Shown: positions 36,404-44,935, counted from the first letter of the stretch. The stretch: DNA of 64,000 nt from Corynebacterium bovis DSM 20582 = CIP 54.80 (GCF_030408615.1 NZ_CP047187.1:806001-870000); one strand, 5' to 3'. The notes: generated by a model from the letters alone, not told the origin. Translations and numbers: made by a program.

Positions 36404-36439
36404 TTGCACAGCACGTGCAAACTTGCACAGACTCTGCAA
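36404..36439. promoter_or_regulatory. Double palindromic operator in the mmpL / membrane-protein divergent region
   Basis: Two 17-bp palindromes lie 19 bp apart: TTGCACAGCACGTGCAA (36404-36420, perfect 6-bp arms) and TTGCACAGACTCTGCAA (36423-36439, one mismatch per arm). The size and symmetry fit a TetR-type repressor. They lie about 90 bp upstream of mmpL in a region otherwise very G+C-rich, with an ATTGCACA/AATACT-like A+T patch that may be the promoter. Confidence 0.75.
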
Positions 36440-36524
36440 CAGCGGGGGTCGACGGGGGCGGCCGACGCCGTCACGGGACCCCGTCGCCCCCGGGGGAGCT
36501 CCCCGCGGGCGCCCGGCGCCGGTG

Positions 36525-36530
36525 TATCAT
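36525..36530 (+). promoter_or_regulatory. Candidate -10 TATCAT for the gene at 36663
   Basis: TATCAT is the only TANNNT hexamer in the expected region; transcription from it would give a leader of about 125 nt. It is not a leaderless start. Confidence 0.35.
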
Positions 36531-36662
36531 CGCAGGTCTGCGACCCGGGGCGACCGCTGTCCCGGCCTCACCCGCCCTGCACCCGGCGGCTCCCGTCGGC
36601 CGTCCGTCCGGCCGCCGTCGCGGCCGTCGTCACCTGTCCCGCCCACCGCCCGGAGGTCCACG

Positions 36663-37328
36663 TTGTTCCACGCCCTCGCCCTGGCGTTCCTGGATTCGGT
36701 GAACATCCTGCTCATCGGGGTCATCGCCGCGCTGGGCATCGGGCTGCCCCGCGGGGCGCGCTACGGCCGGGTCGTCGGGCTGCTCGTGGCCGGGGACTGG
36801 CTCGGCGTGCTCCTGCTCGCCCTCGTGTGCCTGCTCATCTTCGACGGGCTCGGCGACGTCATGACCGCGTTCGTCACCTCCCCGGCCTTCGGTGTCGTCC
36901 TCGTGGCCACGGCCGTCCTCGTCGCGGTGCTCACCTGGCGCGGCGGCGACGGCGGAGGGTCGGGGGCGGTCCTCGGCCGCGTCGGGGGTGCCCTGCGCTC
37001 CCCGTCGGTGGCGACGCTGCTCACCGGCTCCGTCCTGGGTGTCGTCCAGTCCGCCACGTCGGTGCCGTTCTACACCGGTCTCATCGTCATGAGCGCCGGC
37101 GGCTTCAGCCCGGTCGTGCGCGGCCTGGGGCTCCTCGGGTACGCGACGGTCGCGCTGAGCCTGCCGTTCCTCAGCGCGGTCGTCATGGGCGTCGTCCGGG
37201 CGTACCCGGACAGCTGGTGCGGCCGGGTCGTCGACGCCCTCCGGCGCCGGCCGGTGGCCGCGGCGAAGACCTGCGGGTACGTCGTCGCGGTGCTCCTCCT
37301 CGCGCTCGGGGTCACCCACCTGGTGTGA
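36663..37328 (+). CDS. Six-helix membrane protein next to mmpL (possible SfLAP/GAP- or LysE-like)
   Basis: A 221-residue polytopic protein with about six helices. It opens LFHALALAFLDSVNILLIGVIAALG, has a central Gly-rich loop (WRGGDGGGSG), then SVLGVVQSATSVPFYTGLIVM, and a final helix after RRRPVAAAKTCGY. The TTG at 36663 is chosen because GGAGG lies 7 nt upstream and the helix starts at once; the frame upstream is Arg/Pro filler. In mycobacteria, small six-helix SfLAP/GAP proteins sit beside mmpL genes and help glycolipid export; layout and size suggest this, but I could not match a signature with certainty. Confidence 0.65.
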   Translation: MFHALALAFLDSVNILLIGVIAALGIGLPRGARYGRVVGLLVAGDWLGVLLLALVCLLIFDGLGDVMTAFVTSPAFGVVLVATAVLVAVLTWRGGDGGGSGAVLGRVGGALRSPSVATLLTGSVLGVVQSATSVPFYTGLIVMSAGGFSPVVRGLGLLGYATVALSLPFLSAVVMGVVRAYPDSWCGRVVDALRRRPVAAAKTCGYVVAVLLLALGVTHLV

Positions 37329-37359
37329 CGGGGGAGCGCGGCGTCGGCACCCTCCCGGG

Positions 37360-39009
37360 TCAGTCCGCGACGAGCGGCTCCATCGTGAGCTCCGGATGCT
37401 CCTTCTGCACGAACGCGAGCTTCCACTTGTCACCGAACAACGCGATGAGCTCGCCGTCCGTGCGGGTGAAGATCTCCACCCCGCGCTGCCGGCCGAGCTC
37501 CGCCGCCGACGCCGCGTCCGTCCGGCGCGCGACCTGGTAGGGCACGTTCTCCGTGACCGTCTCGACGTTGTACTCGTTGAGCATCCGGGCCTGCATGACC
37601 TCGAACTGCATCGGGCCGACGGCCGCCATGACCGGGGCGGCGTCGCCACGCAGGTCGTTGCGCAGCACCTGGACCACACCCTCCGAATCCAGCTGGTCGA
37701 GGGCCTTGCGGAACTGCTTGTACGAGCCCAGCGACTTCGCCCGCAGGGTTCGGAAGTGCTCCGGGGCGAACTGCGGCATCGGCGTGAACTGGACCTTCCG
37801 GCCGGAGTAGATCGTGTCACCCGGGGCCAGGGCACCCGCGTTGACGAGGCCGACGATGTCGCCCGGGTACGCCGCCTCGACCGTGCTGCGCGTGCGGCCG
37901 AAGACCGTCAGCGCGTACTTCGTGGAGAATGACCGGCCGGACTGCGCGTGCGTGACCTGCATACCGCGCGTGAACTCGCCCGAGACGACGCGCATGAACG
38001 CCAACTTGTCGCGGTGGTTGCGGTCCATGCCGGCCTGGACCTTGAACACGACGCCGGAGAAGTCGTCCGCCGGCTCCCGGACCTCGTCGACGGCACCCGA
38101 CGCGCCCGACGCCGCCTCGAGGACCGCCGGGTCCGACCGCCGGGGGCCGGGGGACGGGGCGAGCGCGCACAACGTGTCGAGGATCTGGTGCACGCCGAAG
38201 TTCAGCATCGCCGAGGCGAAGATCAGCGGCGACGTCGTGCACTCCAGGAACAGGTCCTCGTCGTGCACCGCGCCGTCGGCGGCGAGCAGCTCGGCCTCCT
38301 CGACCGCCGTCTCCCAGACGTCACCCTCCTTGTCCGCGGCGGCGTCGGGGTCGTAGTGCTCCTCGGGGGCGATCGTCGAGCCGCCGGCGGTGCGGAGGAA
38401 GTGGATGTACTCCGCGACCTCACCGTCGTCGACGAGCCGCGCGAGGCCCCGGAAGTCTCCGGCCTCGCCGACGGGCCAGTACAGCGGCGTCGGCTGGAGG
38501 CCGATCTCCCGGACGATCTCGTCCACCAGCTCGAGCGGGGTGCGGCCCGGGCGGTCCCATTTGTTCACCACCGTGATGATCGGCAGGCCGCGGGCCTTGC
38601 ACACGCGGAACAGCTTGAGGGTCTGCGGCTCCAGGCCTTTCGCGCCGTCGATGAGCATCACCGCGGCGTCGACCGCCGTGAGCACCCGGTACGTGTCCTC
38701 GGAGAAGTCCGCGTGGCCGGGCGTGTCCACGAGGTTGATCATGTACGGCTCGCCCTCGTGGCCCTCCGGGGCGTACTCGAACTGCAGGGCCGAGGAGGCG
38801 ACCGAGATCCCGCGGTCCTTCTCCATCTCCATCCAGTCCGAGACCGTCGCCTTCCGCCCGGCCTTGCCGTGCACCGCCCCGGCCTCCGCGATGACGTGCG
38901 CGTGGAGCGCGAGGGCCTCCGTGAGCGTGGACTTTCCCGCGTCCGGGTGCGCGATGACCGCGAACGTGCGGCGACGCTGCGCCTCGGTGGTCGTGGCGGT
39001 CTCGCTCAT
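37360..39009 (-). CDS. prfC: Peptide chain release factor 3
   Basis: Translational GTPase that recycles RF1/RF2. The G domain has IAHPDAGKSTLTEALALH, the switch region DRGISVASSALQFEY, DTPGHADFSEDTYR and NKWDRPG. The RF3-specific middle and C-terminal parts follow, with the YSGRKVQFTPMPQFAPEHFRT segment and LDSEGVVQVLRNDLRGDAAPVMAAVGPMQFEVM. 549 residues, with a modest Ser/Gly insertion near residue 290. ATG 39009 has AAGGGA 6 nt upstream. It converges on the preceding membrane protein with a 31-bp gap. Confidence 0.96.
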   Translation of the reverse strand: MSETATTTEAQRRRTFAVIAHPDAGKSTLTEALALHAHVIAEAGAVHGKAGRKATVSDWMEMEKDRGISVASSALQFEYAPEGHEGEPYMINLVDTPGHADFSEDTYRVLTAVDAAVMLIDGAKGLEPQTLKLFRVCKARGLPIITVVNKWDRPGRTPLELVDEIVREIGLQPTPLYWPVGEAGDFRGLARLVDDGEVAEYIHFLRTAGGSTIAPEEHYDPDAAADKEGDVWETAVEEAELLAADGAVHDEDLFLECTTSPLIFASAMLNFGVHQILDTLCALAPSPGPRRSDPAVLEAASGASGAVDEVREPADDFSGVVFKVQAGMDRNHRDKLAFMRVVSGEFTRGMQVTHAQSGRSFSTKYALTVFGRTRSTVEAAYPGDIVGLVNAGALAPGDTIYSGRKVQFTPMPQFAPEHFRTLRAKSLGSYKQFRKALDQLDSEGVVQVLRNDLRGDAAPVMAAVGPMQFEVMQARMLNEYNVETVTENVPYQVARRTDAASAAELGRQRGVEIFTRTDGELIALFGDKWKLAFVQKEHPELTMEPLVAD

Positions 39010-39132
39010 GGTGTCCCTTCTGCGTCGTGGGGTGGGGTGCGGTCGGCCGTGTCACGACAGGCTCAACCACGCAAGAGTAACGCACCGGCGTGCGCCGCCC
39101 GTCCCCGTGGGCGTCCGTGCGGGGGCACCTCT

Positions 39133-39160
39133 GTATGTGCTGTGTTACTGTAAGTGATAC
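39133..39160. promoter_or_regulatory. Palindromic candidate operator/promoter of the GntR gene
   Basis: GTAT at 39133-39136 and ATAC at 39157-39160 flank a second, inner palindrome TTACTGTAA (39145-39153). The stretch is A+T-rich and lies 30-60 bp upstream of the GntR gene, a typical place for an autoregulatory site. Confidence 0.5.
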
Positions 39161-39190
39161 AAGGCGTACATCTGACAGGAAGGCTCCCCG

Positions 39191-39577
39191 ATGACGGTCG
39201 TCATTGACCCGCATTCCCCGGTCCCGATCTTCCGGCAGCTCCACGACCGCATCGTGGAGGCCATCGCGCGCGGCGACATCCCCGACGGCACCCGTCTCGA
39301 CCCGGTGCGCAGCGTCGCCACCGAGTTCGCCGTGAACCCCGCGACGGTGAAGAAGGCCTACGACCTGCTCCAGTCCGACGGTGTCGTGCGGACCAGCCGA
39401 CGGGAGGGGAGCGTGGTCACCCTGCGCGACCGGCCGACGGACGACGCCCGCGCGCGCATCACCGCGGAGCTCACGACGATGCTCGCCCGCGCCCGGTGCC
39501 AGGGGATGAGCGCCGACGACCTCGCCGGGATCACGCGGGAGGTCATCGCCGGGTTCACGGCGTCGCCGGCGGTGTGA
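39191..39577 (+). CDS. GntR family regulator, YtrA-like short type
   Basis: A 128-residue regulator with a winged helix (about residues 10-78): PIFRQLHDRIVEAIARGDI, VRSVATEFAVNPATVKKAYDLLQSDGVV, then GSVVTL. Only a short C-terminal helical dimerisation segment follows, as in YtrA-type members that control membrane transporters in response to cell-wall or membrane stress. AGGAAGG lies 8 nt before ATG 39191. The next gene, a DUF1648 membrane protein, starts 124 nt downstream on the same strand and is the likely target. Confidence 0.88.
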   Translation: MTVVIDPHSPVPIFRQLHDRIVEAIARGDIPDGTRLDPVRSVATEFAVNPATVKKAYDLLQSDGVVRTSRREGSVVTLRDRPTDDARARITAELTTMLARARCQGMSADDLAGITREVIAGFTASPAV

Positions 39578-39701
39578 CCGGCGCCACGGTCCGGCCCCGG
39601 AGTCCGGCCCCGGGTGCCGCGGGCCTGCGCGGTGCCCCCGCGCCGTCGCGAATCACCCGGTACGCACCCCGCCCACGAACGACACACGAAGGAGAACTCT
39701 C

Positions 39702-40871
39702 ATGAACGTCCTGTCCGCGATGACCGCTGTCGCCGGCGTCCTCCCGATCGGGGTGGTGATGTGGCTGCTCCCCACCCTCTCTCAGCCGACCGTGCCACTC
39801 GGGGTGTCCGTCCCCGCCGCGCGCGCCGACGACCCCGCGGTGCGGTCCGCGACCGGGCGGTACCGGCAGCGGGTCCTCACCGCCACGGCGGTGGCGGTGG
39901 TCTGCGTGTTCCTGCTGGCCGTCCCCGACGGCGAGGTGTGGTCGTGGCTCACCCCGCTCGTCCCGACCCTCGGGTTGATCGCCGTGGGGACCGCGGCCTG
40001 GCTCGCCGGACGCGCGCAGCTCCGGCGGGTGCGGGACCGCGATGACTGGTACGGCGATGTCAGAACCGGGGTGGTCGGCTCCGTCGTCGGTGGCGCGGGC
40101 AGCTCGGTGACCCGCATCGTCACCCCCGGGGTCCCGTGGATCTGGTACGTCGCGTCGTTGGCGGTGACCGTGGCGGCGACGGTCACGCTGGCCGGGCGGT
40201 GGGGCTCGATCCCGGAGACGGTCGTCACGCACCTCGACAGGTTCGGGCGGCCCGACGGGTGGGGGTCCCGGTCGATCGGTGACGTCTTCCTCGCCCAGTG
40301 GTTCGCGCTGGGTGTCACGGTCGTGATGATCGGGGTCGCTGTCGCGCTGTCGCGGATCGACGTCCGGGCCCGGTCCGCCGTGAGCGCGCCCGCCCGCGCC
40401 CGCACGGCTGTGTCACTCTCGGTGGTGCAGGAGGGGCTCGCGGTCCTCACGCTCCTCCTGTCGCTCGGGTTCGCCGCCGTCGGGCTGACCACGGCCCTCC
40501 CCGAACTGCAGGCGTGGACGACCGCGGCGGTCGCCCTGATGACGGTGGGGTCGGTGGTCGCGGTGCTGGGAATGCTGGTGGCGGTCGTCGTCCGGGTGCG
40601 GACGGTGGACGACGCCGCCCGCCGCGGCGCCGTCGCGGACGCCGGGGTGCGCACGCCGGGTGGTGACGTCGTCGAACCCCTCGACCACGGGGCGTACTAC
40701 AAGGCCGGGATGATCTACCACAACCCCGACGACCCGGCGGTGTTCGTGGACAGGCGGCACGGGGTCGGTGTGACGGTGAACACCGCGACGTGGCAGGGCA
40801 AGGCCCTCCTCGCGGCGCTGGTGGCGCTGGTCGTGGTCGTGGTCGCGGTGGTGCTCGCGGCCGCGGTGTGA
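39702..40871 (+). CDS. DUF1648/DUF5808-type membrane protein
   Basis: A 389-residue protein with about eight hydrophobic helices. The middle contains the DUF1648-like segment RWGSIPETVVTHLDRFGRPDGWGSRSIGDVFL, as in SdpI-type immunity/signalling proteins. Near the C-terminus GAYYKAGMIYHNPDDPAVFVDRRHGVGVTVN, read in parts, matches the DUF5808 pattern of an aromatic-rich YNPDDPA(I/V)FV strand. GAAGGAG lies 8 nt before ATG 39702. In Gram-positives such proteins pair with GntR/YtrA or ArsR regulators and act in membrane stress; the exact job is unknown. Confidence 0.75.
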   Translation: MNVLSAMTAVAGVLPIGVVMWLLPTLSQPTVPLGVSVPAARADDPAVRSATGRYRQRVLTATAVAVVCVFLLAVPDGEVWSWLTPLVPTLGLIAVGTAAWLAGRAQLRRVRDRDDWYGDVRTGVVGSVVGGAGSSVTRIVTPGVPWIWYVASLAVTVAATVTLAGRWGSIPETVVTHLDRFGRPDGWGSRSIGDVFLAQWFALGVTVVMIGVAVALSRIDVRARSAVSAPARARTAVSLSVVQEGLAVLTLLLSLGFAAVGLTTALPELQAWTTAAVALMTVGSVVAVLGMLVAVVVRVRTVDDAARRGAVADAGVRTPGGDVVEPLDHGAYYKAGMIYHNPDDPAVFVDRRHGVGVTVNTATWQGKALLAALVALVVVVVAVVLAAAV

Positions 40872-40880
40872 CCGGGGCCG

Positions 40881-42665
40881 CTACGACGTGAAGTCGCTGA
40901 CCTTCCCGGACCCGCCGAAGATCCACGCCACGACGATCGCGCCCGGGTCGACGACGCCCTTCGACGCATCGCCCAGGTAGGACGCGCGGCCCTTCTTGGC
41001 GACCATCTCGCGGGTCGACAGCGCGCCCTTCTCCGCGGCGGAGTACCCGGCGGCGAGCGCACCCTCCATGTCGTCGGGCGCGTTCTTCGCGGCACCGTTG
41101 ACGGCCTCGGCGGCGGGGATGAGCGCGTCGACGAGCGTGTTGTCGCCCTGCTTCGCCCCGCCGAGCTCGGTGATCGCCTCGTGCGCGCGGGTGAGGCCGG
41201 TGGCCAGGCGCTGCGCGGGCGTGGCGTCGGCGTCGGCGGTGTCGCCGCGCATGGCGGCGGCGAGCTCGCGGAAGAGGGTGCCGAGCACGGCGCCGGACGT
41301 GCCGCCGGCGCGGATGAACAGCCGGTGGGAGAGGGCCTGGAGGACCTCGGCGTCGTCACCCTTGACCGGCACGGACACCTCGCCGAAGGCGGCGTCCATG
41401 TTCGTGCCGAAGTCGCCGTCGCCGGCGAGGCGGTCGAGCTCGGTGAGGTCGTCGGTCGCCCCCTTGACGCGCTCGACGACGCCGCTCAGCCACTCGTTCG
41501 TGCCCCCGGAGGTGGGCATGTCGTCGTCGAAGCTCATCGACGCCGGCGCGTACTCCGCCTCGGTGCCGAGGACGCGCGGCCACGCGGGGGCGTCCGTCGT
41601 CGCGTCGAGAAGGTCGACGACCTCGTCGGTGGCCCGGGTGAGGGTGAGGGACACCCCGGCCATGTTCACGGACGTCACGAGGGTGCCGACGATGCCCCGG
41701 CGCACGGTGATCCCGTGGTCGGCGAGCCACCGCAGCGCGGACCCGTAGACGAGGCTGAGCTCGAGCGGCGTCGTGCCGCCGAGGCCGTTGACGAGGCAGA
41801 TGACCTCGTCGCGGCTGCCGGTGCCGGCCGCGCCCTCGGCGGTGCCGATCGCGAGGGCCTCCGTGACGGCGCTGAGGAGCCGGTCGACGATCGTGTCGGC
41901 CCGGGCGACGCCCTCACGGGAGACGCCGCGTTCGCCGTGGATGCCCACGCCGACCTCCATGGCGCCCTCGTTGAGGTCGAAGGTGTCGCGGCCGCTGGTG
42001 GGCAGGTGGCCGGGGGCGAGGGCGACGGCCATGCTGCGGGAGTTGTCGGCGACCCACTGGCCGATCCGGGCGACGTCGTCGAGGGAGTCGCCGCGGTGGG
42101 CGGCGGCCCCGGCGACCTTCTCGACGATGATCGTCGCGCCGGTGCCGCGGCGGCCGGGCCCCTCGCTGTCCCCGTCGTCGCCGGTCGCGTCGTCGGCGTG
42201 GACGGCCGGGTCGGTGGCGACGTCGTCGTCGACGAGGACGACGCGGGTGTCGACGTCCTCGACCGCCTGGCGGGCGACGGTGAAGTTCATGACGTCACCG
42301 GTGTAGTTCTTCACGACGTGGAGCACGCCGGCGCCCTGGTCGGCCCACCGGGTGGCCTCGGTGATCTGCACCGCGTTCGGGGAGGTGAACATGAGGCCCG
42401 GGCACACGGCCGAGAGCATGCCCGCCCCGAGGAAGCCGGCGTGCATCGGCTCGTGGCCGGAGCCTCCGCCGGAGATGACGGACACGGCCGGGTCGCCTGC
42501 GAGCGTGACGACGGGGGACCGGCGGGCGATGAACCCGCTGTCGTGCCACTCCGCGTCGGGGTGCGAGGCGACGAACCCGCCGAGGGCCTCGGGGAGGAAG
42601 TCCGCCGGGTCGTTGCGGAACGATCGGATGGGCTGTCGGGTGCTGTGCGCGTCTTCGGTCGGCAT
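40881..42665 (-). CDS. Dihydroxyacetone kinase, DhaK-DhaL fusion (ATP type)
   Basis: A 594-residue single-chain kinase converting dihydroxyacetone to DHAP. The DhaK part (about 1-345) has VISGGGSGHEPMHAGFLGAGMLSAVCPG and the substrate-binding His in VGVGIHGERG. The DhaL part (about 385-594) binds ATP-Mg through DRLAGDGDFGTNMDAAF and GGTSGAVLGTLF. A charged insertion (about 150-170, DDGDSEGPGRRGTG) lies in DhaK. The ATG at 42665 is 7 nt after TACCCT, leaderless. It is divergent from gldA; together they convert glycerol to DHAP without glycerol kinase. Confidence 0.94.
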   Translation of the reverse strand: MPTEDAHSTRQPIRSFRNDPADFLPEALGGFVASHPDAEWHDSGFIARRSPVVTLAGDPAVSVISGGGSGHEPMHAGFLGAGMLSAVCPGLMFTSPNAVQITEATRWADQGAGVLHVVKNYTGDVMNFTVARQAVEDVDTRVVLVDDDVATDPAVHADDATGDDGDSEGPGRRGTGATIIVEKVAGAAAHRGDSLDDVARIGQWVADNSRSMAVALAPGHLPTSGRDTFDLNEGAMEVGVGIHGERGVSREGVARADTIVDRLLSAVTEALAIGTAEGAAGTGSRDEVICLVNGLGGTTPLELSLVYGSALRWLADHGITVRRGIVGTLVTSVNMAGVSLTLTRATDEVVDLLDATTDAPAWPRVLGTEAEYAPASMSFDDDMPTSGGTNEWLSGVVERVKGATDDLTELDRLAGDGDFGTNMDAAFGEVSVPVKGDDAEVLQALSHRLFIRAGGTSGAVLGTLFRELAAAMRGDTADADATPAQRLATGLTRAHEAITELGGAKQGDNTLVDALIPAAEAVNGAAKNAPDDMEGALAAGYSAAEKGALSTREMVAKKGRASYLGDASKGVVDPGAIVVAWIFGGSGKVSDFTS

Positions 42666-42964
42666 GTCGCCGAGGGTAGTGCACCGGAGGAGTGTGCGGA
42701 ACTCCGGCACGCACGTAATAGTTTGCGGGGGACGACGCTGCCTCCCCGACTCGGGGGGAGCGGGCGCGTGGACGTGAACGACGCCACACCGCGCAGGAGC
42801 AGCGTACGTGACGTAGGTATTTGCGTTATCACATCCGTGCCATGTACAGCGGGACTGCTGCCGTCGTCGTCGCCTAGGCTGGACCCCGTGGCGGCCGGAC
42901 CCGACCCGGGCCCACCGCCGCCGCCAGTCCCGCAGACACCAATGGACCAATGGAAGGACCCCCG
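42666..42964. other. Divergent control region between dihydroxyacetone kinase and gldA
   Basis: About 300 bp. It holds the kinase -10 at 42673-42678, a moderately A+T-rich middle (42715-42850, with GTACGTGACGTA near 42803) and TAGGCT at 42875-42880 for the gldA side. The RNA from TAGGCT would begin near a GTG (42888) that opens a Pro-rich reading frame overlapping the gldA start in another frame. Confidence 0.45.
42673..42678 (-). promoter_or_regulatory. -10 hexamer TACCCT for dihydroxyacetone kinase
   Basis: Minus-strand TACCCT, 7 nt before ATG 42665; leaderless arrangement. Confidence 0.5.
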
Positions 42965-44092
42965 ATGTCCAACACCATCCCCACCGTCGACAAGATGTAC
43001 ACGAGCCCGGCACGGTACGTGCAGGGCGTCGACCTCATCGACCGCGCCGCCTCCTACCTCAAGCCGCTCGGGTCGACCCCGCTCATCATCGCCGACGAGG
43101 TCGTGTGGGGCATCGCCGGTGAGAAGCTCCAGGAGTCCCTGAAGAAGGACGGCATGGAGGCGAGCCACGAGATCTTCGCCGGCGAGGCCTCGATGAACGA
43201 GATCGACCGCATCACCGGCATCGCCAAGGAGTCCGGCTCCGACGTCATCATCGGCCTCGGCGGTGGCAAGACGATCGACACCGCCCGCGCGGTCGCCGAC
43301 CACTCCGGCCACCCGGTCGCCATCTTCCCGACGGCCGTCTCCGCCGACGCCCCGACCGCCCGCGTGTCCGTCATCTACACCGACGACGGCGTCTTCGACT
43401 CCTACCTCTTCTACAACCGCAACCCGGAGCTCGTCGCCATCGACACCCGTGTCATCGCGAACGCCCCGGTGCGCACCCTCCGGTCCGGCATCGGCGACGC
43501 CCTCGCGACGTCCGTCGAGGCCCGCGCCGTCAACCGCGCGAACTCCCGCCGCATGGACGACACGGCCCGCCCGACGCTCGCCGGCCTCGCCCTCGCCGAG
43601 AAGTGCGAGGAGACCCTCTTCGCGTACGCCCACCAGGCGCTCCGCGACAACGAGGAGCACATCGTCAGCCACGCGCTGGAGAACATCTGCGAGGCGAATA
43701 CCCTCCTGTCCGGCCTGGGCTTCGAGAACGGCGGCCTCGCCGCCGTCCACGCGATCCACAACGGCTTCACCGCCCTCGACGGGGACATCCACCACATGAC
43801 CCACGGCGAGAAGGTCGCCTTCGGCATCGGCGTGCAGCTCATGCTCGAGGGCGCCCCGGAGGAGGAGGCGGACCGCTACATCGGCTTCCTCCAGTCCGTG
43901 GGCCTGCCGACGACCCTCGAGGAGATCCACCTCAAGGACGCCTCCGACGAGGACCTCATGAAGATCGCGGAGCTCGCCTGCTCCGAGGGTGAGACCCTCA
44001 AGCAGATGCCGGGGCAGTACACCCCGGGCGACGTCGTCGAGGCCATCAAGGCCGCCGACGCCTACGCCCGCGCCCTGCACGCGCGCTCCTAG
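42965..44092 (+). CDS. gldA: Glycerol dehydrogenase
   Basis: Iron/zinc-type alcohol dehydrogenase family member oxidising glycerol to dihydroxyacetone with NAD+. The nucleotide-binding half has GGGKTIDTARAVA and FPTAVSADAPTARVSV. The metal ligands are the Asp in GIGDALATSVEA and the His residues in AAVHAIHNGF and HHMTHGEKVAFG. 375 residues, normal length. ATG 42965 has GGAAGGA 7 nt upstream. It feeds the divergent kinase, so both genes should respond to glycerol or dihydroxyacetone, though no regulator gene is adjacent. Confidence 0.95.
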   Translation: MSNTIPTVDKMYTSPARYVQGVDLIDRAASYLKPLGSTPLIIADEVVWGIAGEKLQESLKKDGMEASHEIFAGEASMNEIDRITGIAKESGSDVIIGLGGGKTIDTARAVADHSGHPVAIFPTAVSADAPTARVSVIYTDDGVFDSYLFYNRNPELVAIDTRVIANAPVRTLRSGIGDALATSVEARAVNRANSRRMDDTARPTLAGLALAEKCEETLFAYAHQALRDNEEHIVSHALENICEANTLLSGLGFENGGLAAVHAIHNGFTALDGDIHHMTHGEKVAFGIGVQLMLEGAPEEEADRYIGFLQSVGLPTTLEEIHLKDASDEDLMKIAELACSEGETLKQMPGQYTPGDVVEAIKAADAYARALHARS

Positions 44093-44109
44093 GTCGCTGC
44101 CGGGTCGCT

Positions 44110-44147
44110 CCGGGACCGCTCCCGGCAGGATCCGGGACCGCTCCCGG
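44110..44147. terminator. Paired hairpins between convergent gldA and pth
   Basis: CCGGGA-CCGC-TCCCGG occurs twice (44110-44125 and 44132-44147) with a 22-bp period, 18 nt after the gldA stop. Each forms a perfect 6-bp stem. No T-run follows; a bidirectional or Rho-assisted terminator is likely. Confidence 0.5.
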
Positions 44148-44278
44148 GTGACCGCCGCGGGGCGACGGCCGGGAGAGCCGGGGGGGGGAGCCTCCGGCCC
44201 TGGTCAGGGGGCTGTCCAGGGCGCTGCCGAGGGGGACGTTCAGGGGCTGCCCAGGGGGGACACGTTCAGGGGAGGAAC

Positions 44279-44935
44279 TCAGTGCCGCGCGTGGATCTCG
44301 TTCTGCGCGGCCTCCACGCCGCGGGTGACGACGAGCCGCACGGCGTCCGCGGCGTCGGCCACCGTGACCGGGAGGTCGTCGAGCTCCGCCCGGGTGAAGG
44401 GCTTGAGCACGTACGCCGCCGGGTCCATGCGCCCCGGGGGCCGGCCGATGCCGACGCGCACCCGCACGTAGTCGCGGGTGCCCAGGGCCTGGGTCGTCGA
44501 CTTCAGGCCGTTGTGCCCGTTCTCCCCGCCGCCGAGTTTCACCCGCACGACGCCGGGGTCGAGGTCGAGCTCGTCGTGGACGACGACGACCTGCGCCGGT
44601 GGCACCCGGAAGAACGACGCCAACGCCCCCACGGCCCCGCCCGAGAGGTTCATGTAGCCCCGGCTGCGGGCGAGGACCACGGGGACCCCGTCCCCGGCGG
44701 ACGCGGCGGACCCGGCGGCCCGCCCGGACGCGGACGCGGTCACCCGCGTCTCACAGATGAGACTGTTGGTCCGCTTGTGCTGCTTGAGGGAGCCGGGCAC
44801 GGGCAGGATGTCGCCGAGGATCTCGTCGACGACCATGTACCCGACGTTGTGCCGCGTCGCCGCGTACTTCTCACCCGGGTTCCCCAGCCCGACGATGAGC
44901 CACGGGCGGTCCCCGCCGGGGGCTGACTGTGCCAC
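44279..44935 (-). CDS. pth: Peptidyl-tRNA hydrolase
   Basis: Releases peptides from prematurely dropped peptidyl-tRNA. It has WLIVGLGNPGEKYAATRHNVGYMVVD with the catalytic His in RHNVG, YMNLSGGAV, VVVVHDELDLDPGVVRVKLGGGENGHNGLKS and RVRVGIGRPPGRMDPAAYVLKPF. 218 residues from GTG 44935, which has AGGGAA 8 nt upstream; the frame continues upstream without conserved sequence. A Ser/Ala/Gly insertion (about residues 62-82) lies in a surface loop. It lies downstream of rplY on the same strand, as Rv1014c/Rv1015c. Confidence 0.96.
   Translation of the reverse strand: MAQSAPGGDRPWLIVGLGNPGEKYAATRHNVGYMVVDEILGDILPVPGSLKQHKRTNSLICETRVTASASGRAAGSAASAGDGVPVVLARSRGYMNLSGGAVGALASFFRVPPAQVVVVHDELDLDPGVVRVKLGGGENGHNGLKSTTQALGTRDYVRVRVGIGRPPGRMDPAAYVLKPFTRAELDDLPVTVADAADAVRLVVTRGVEAAQNEIHARH

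Noticed and set aside
30652..36702. A 2016-residue plus-strand frame over gltS, ribM, tetR and mmpL
   Set aside because: It crosses the FMN riboswitch and four well-supported genes in the wrong frame or strand. Stop-codon scarcity in this DNA explains its length.
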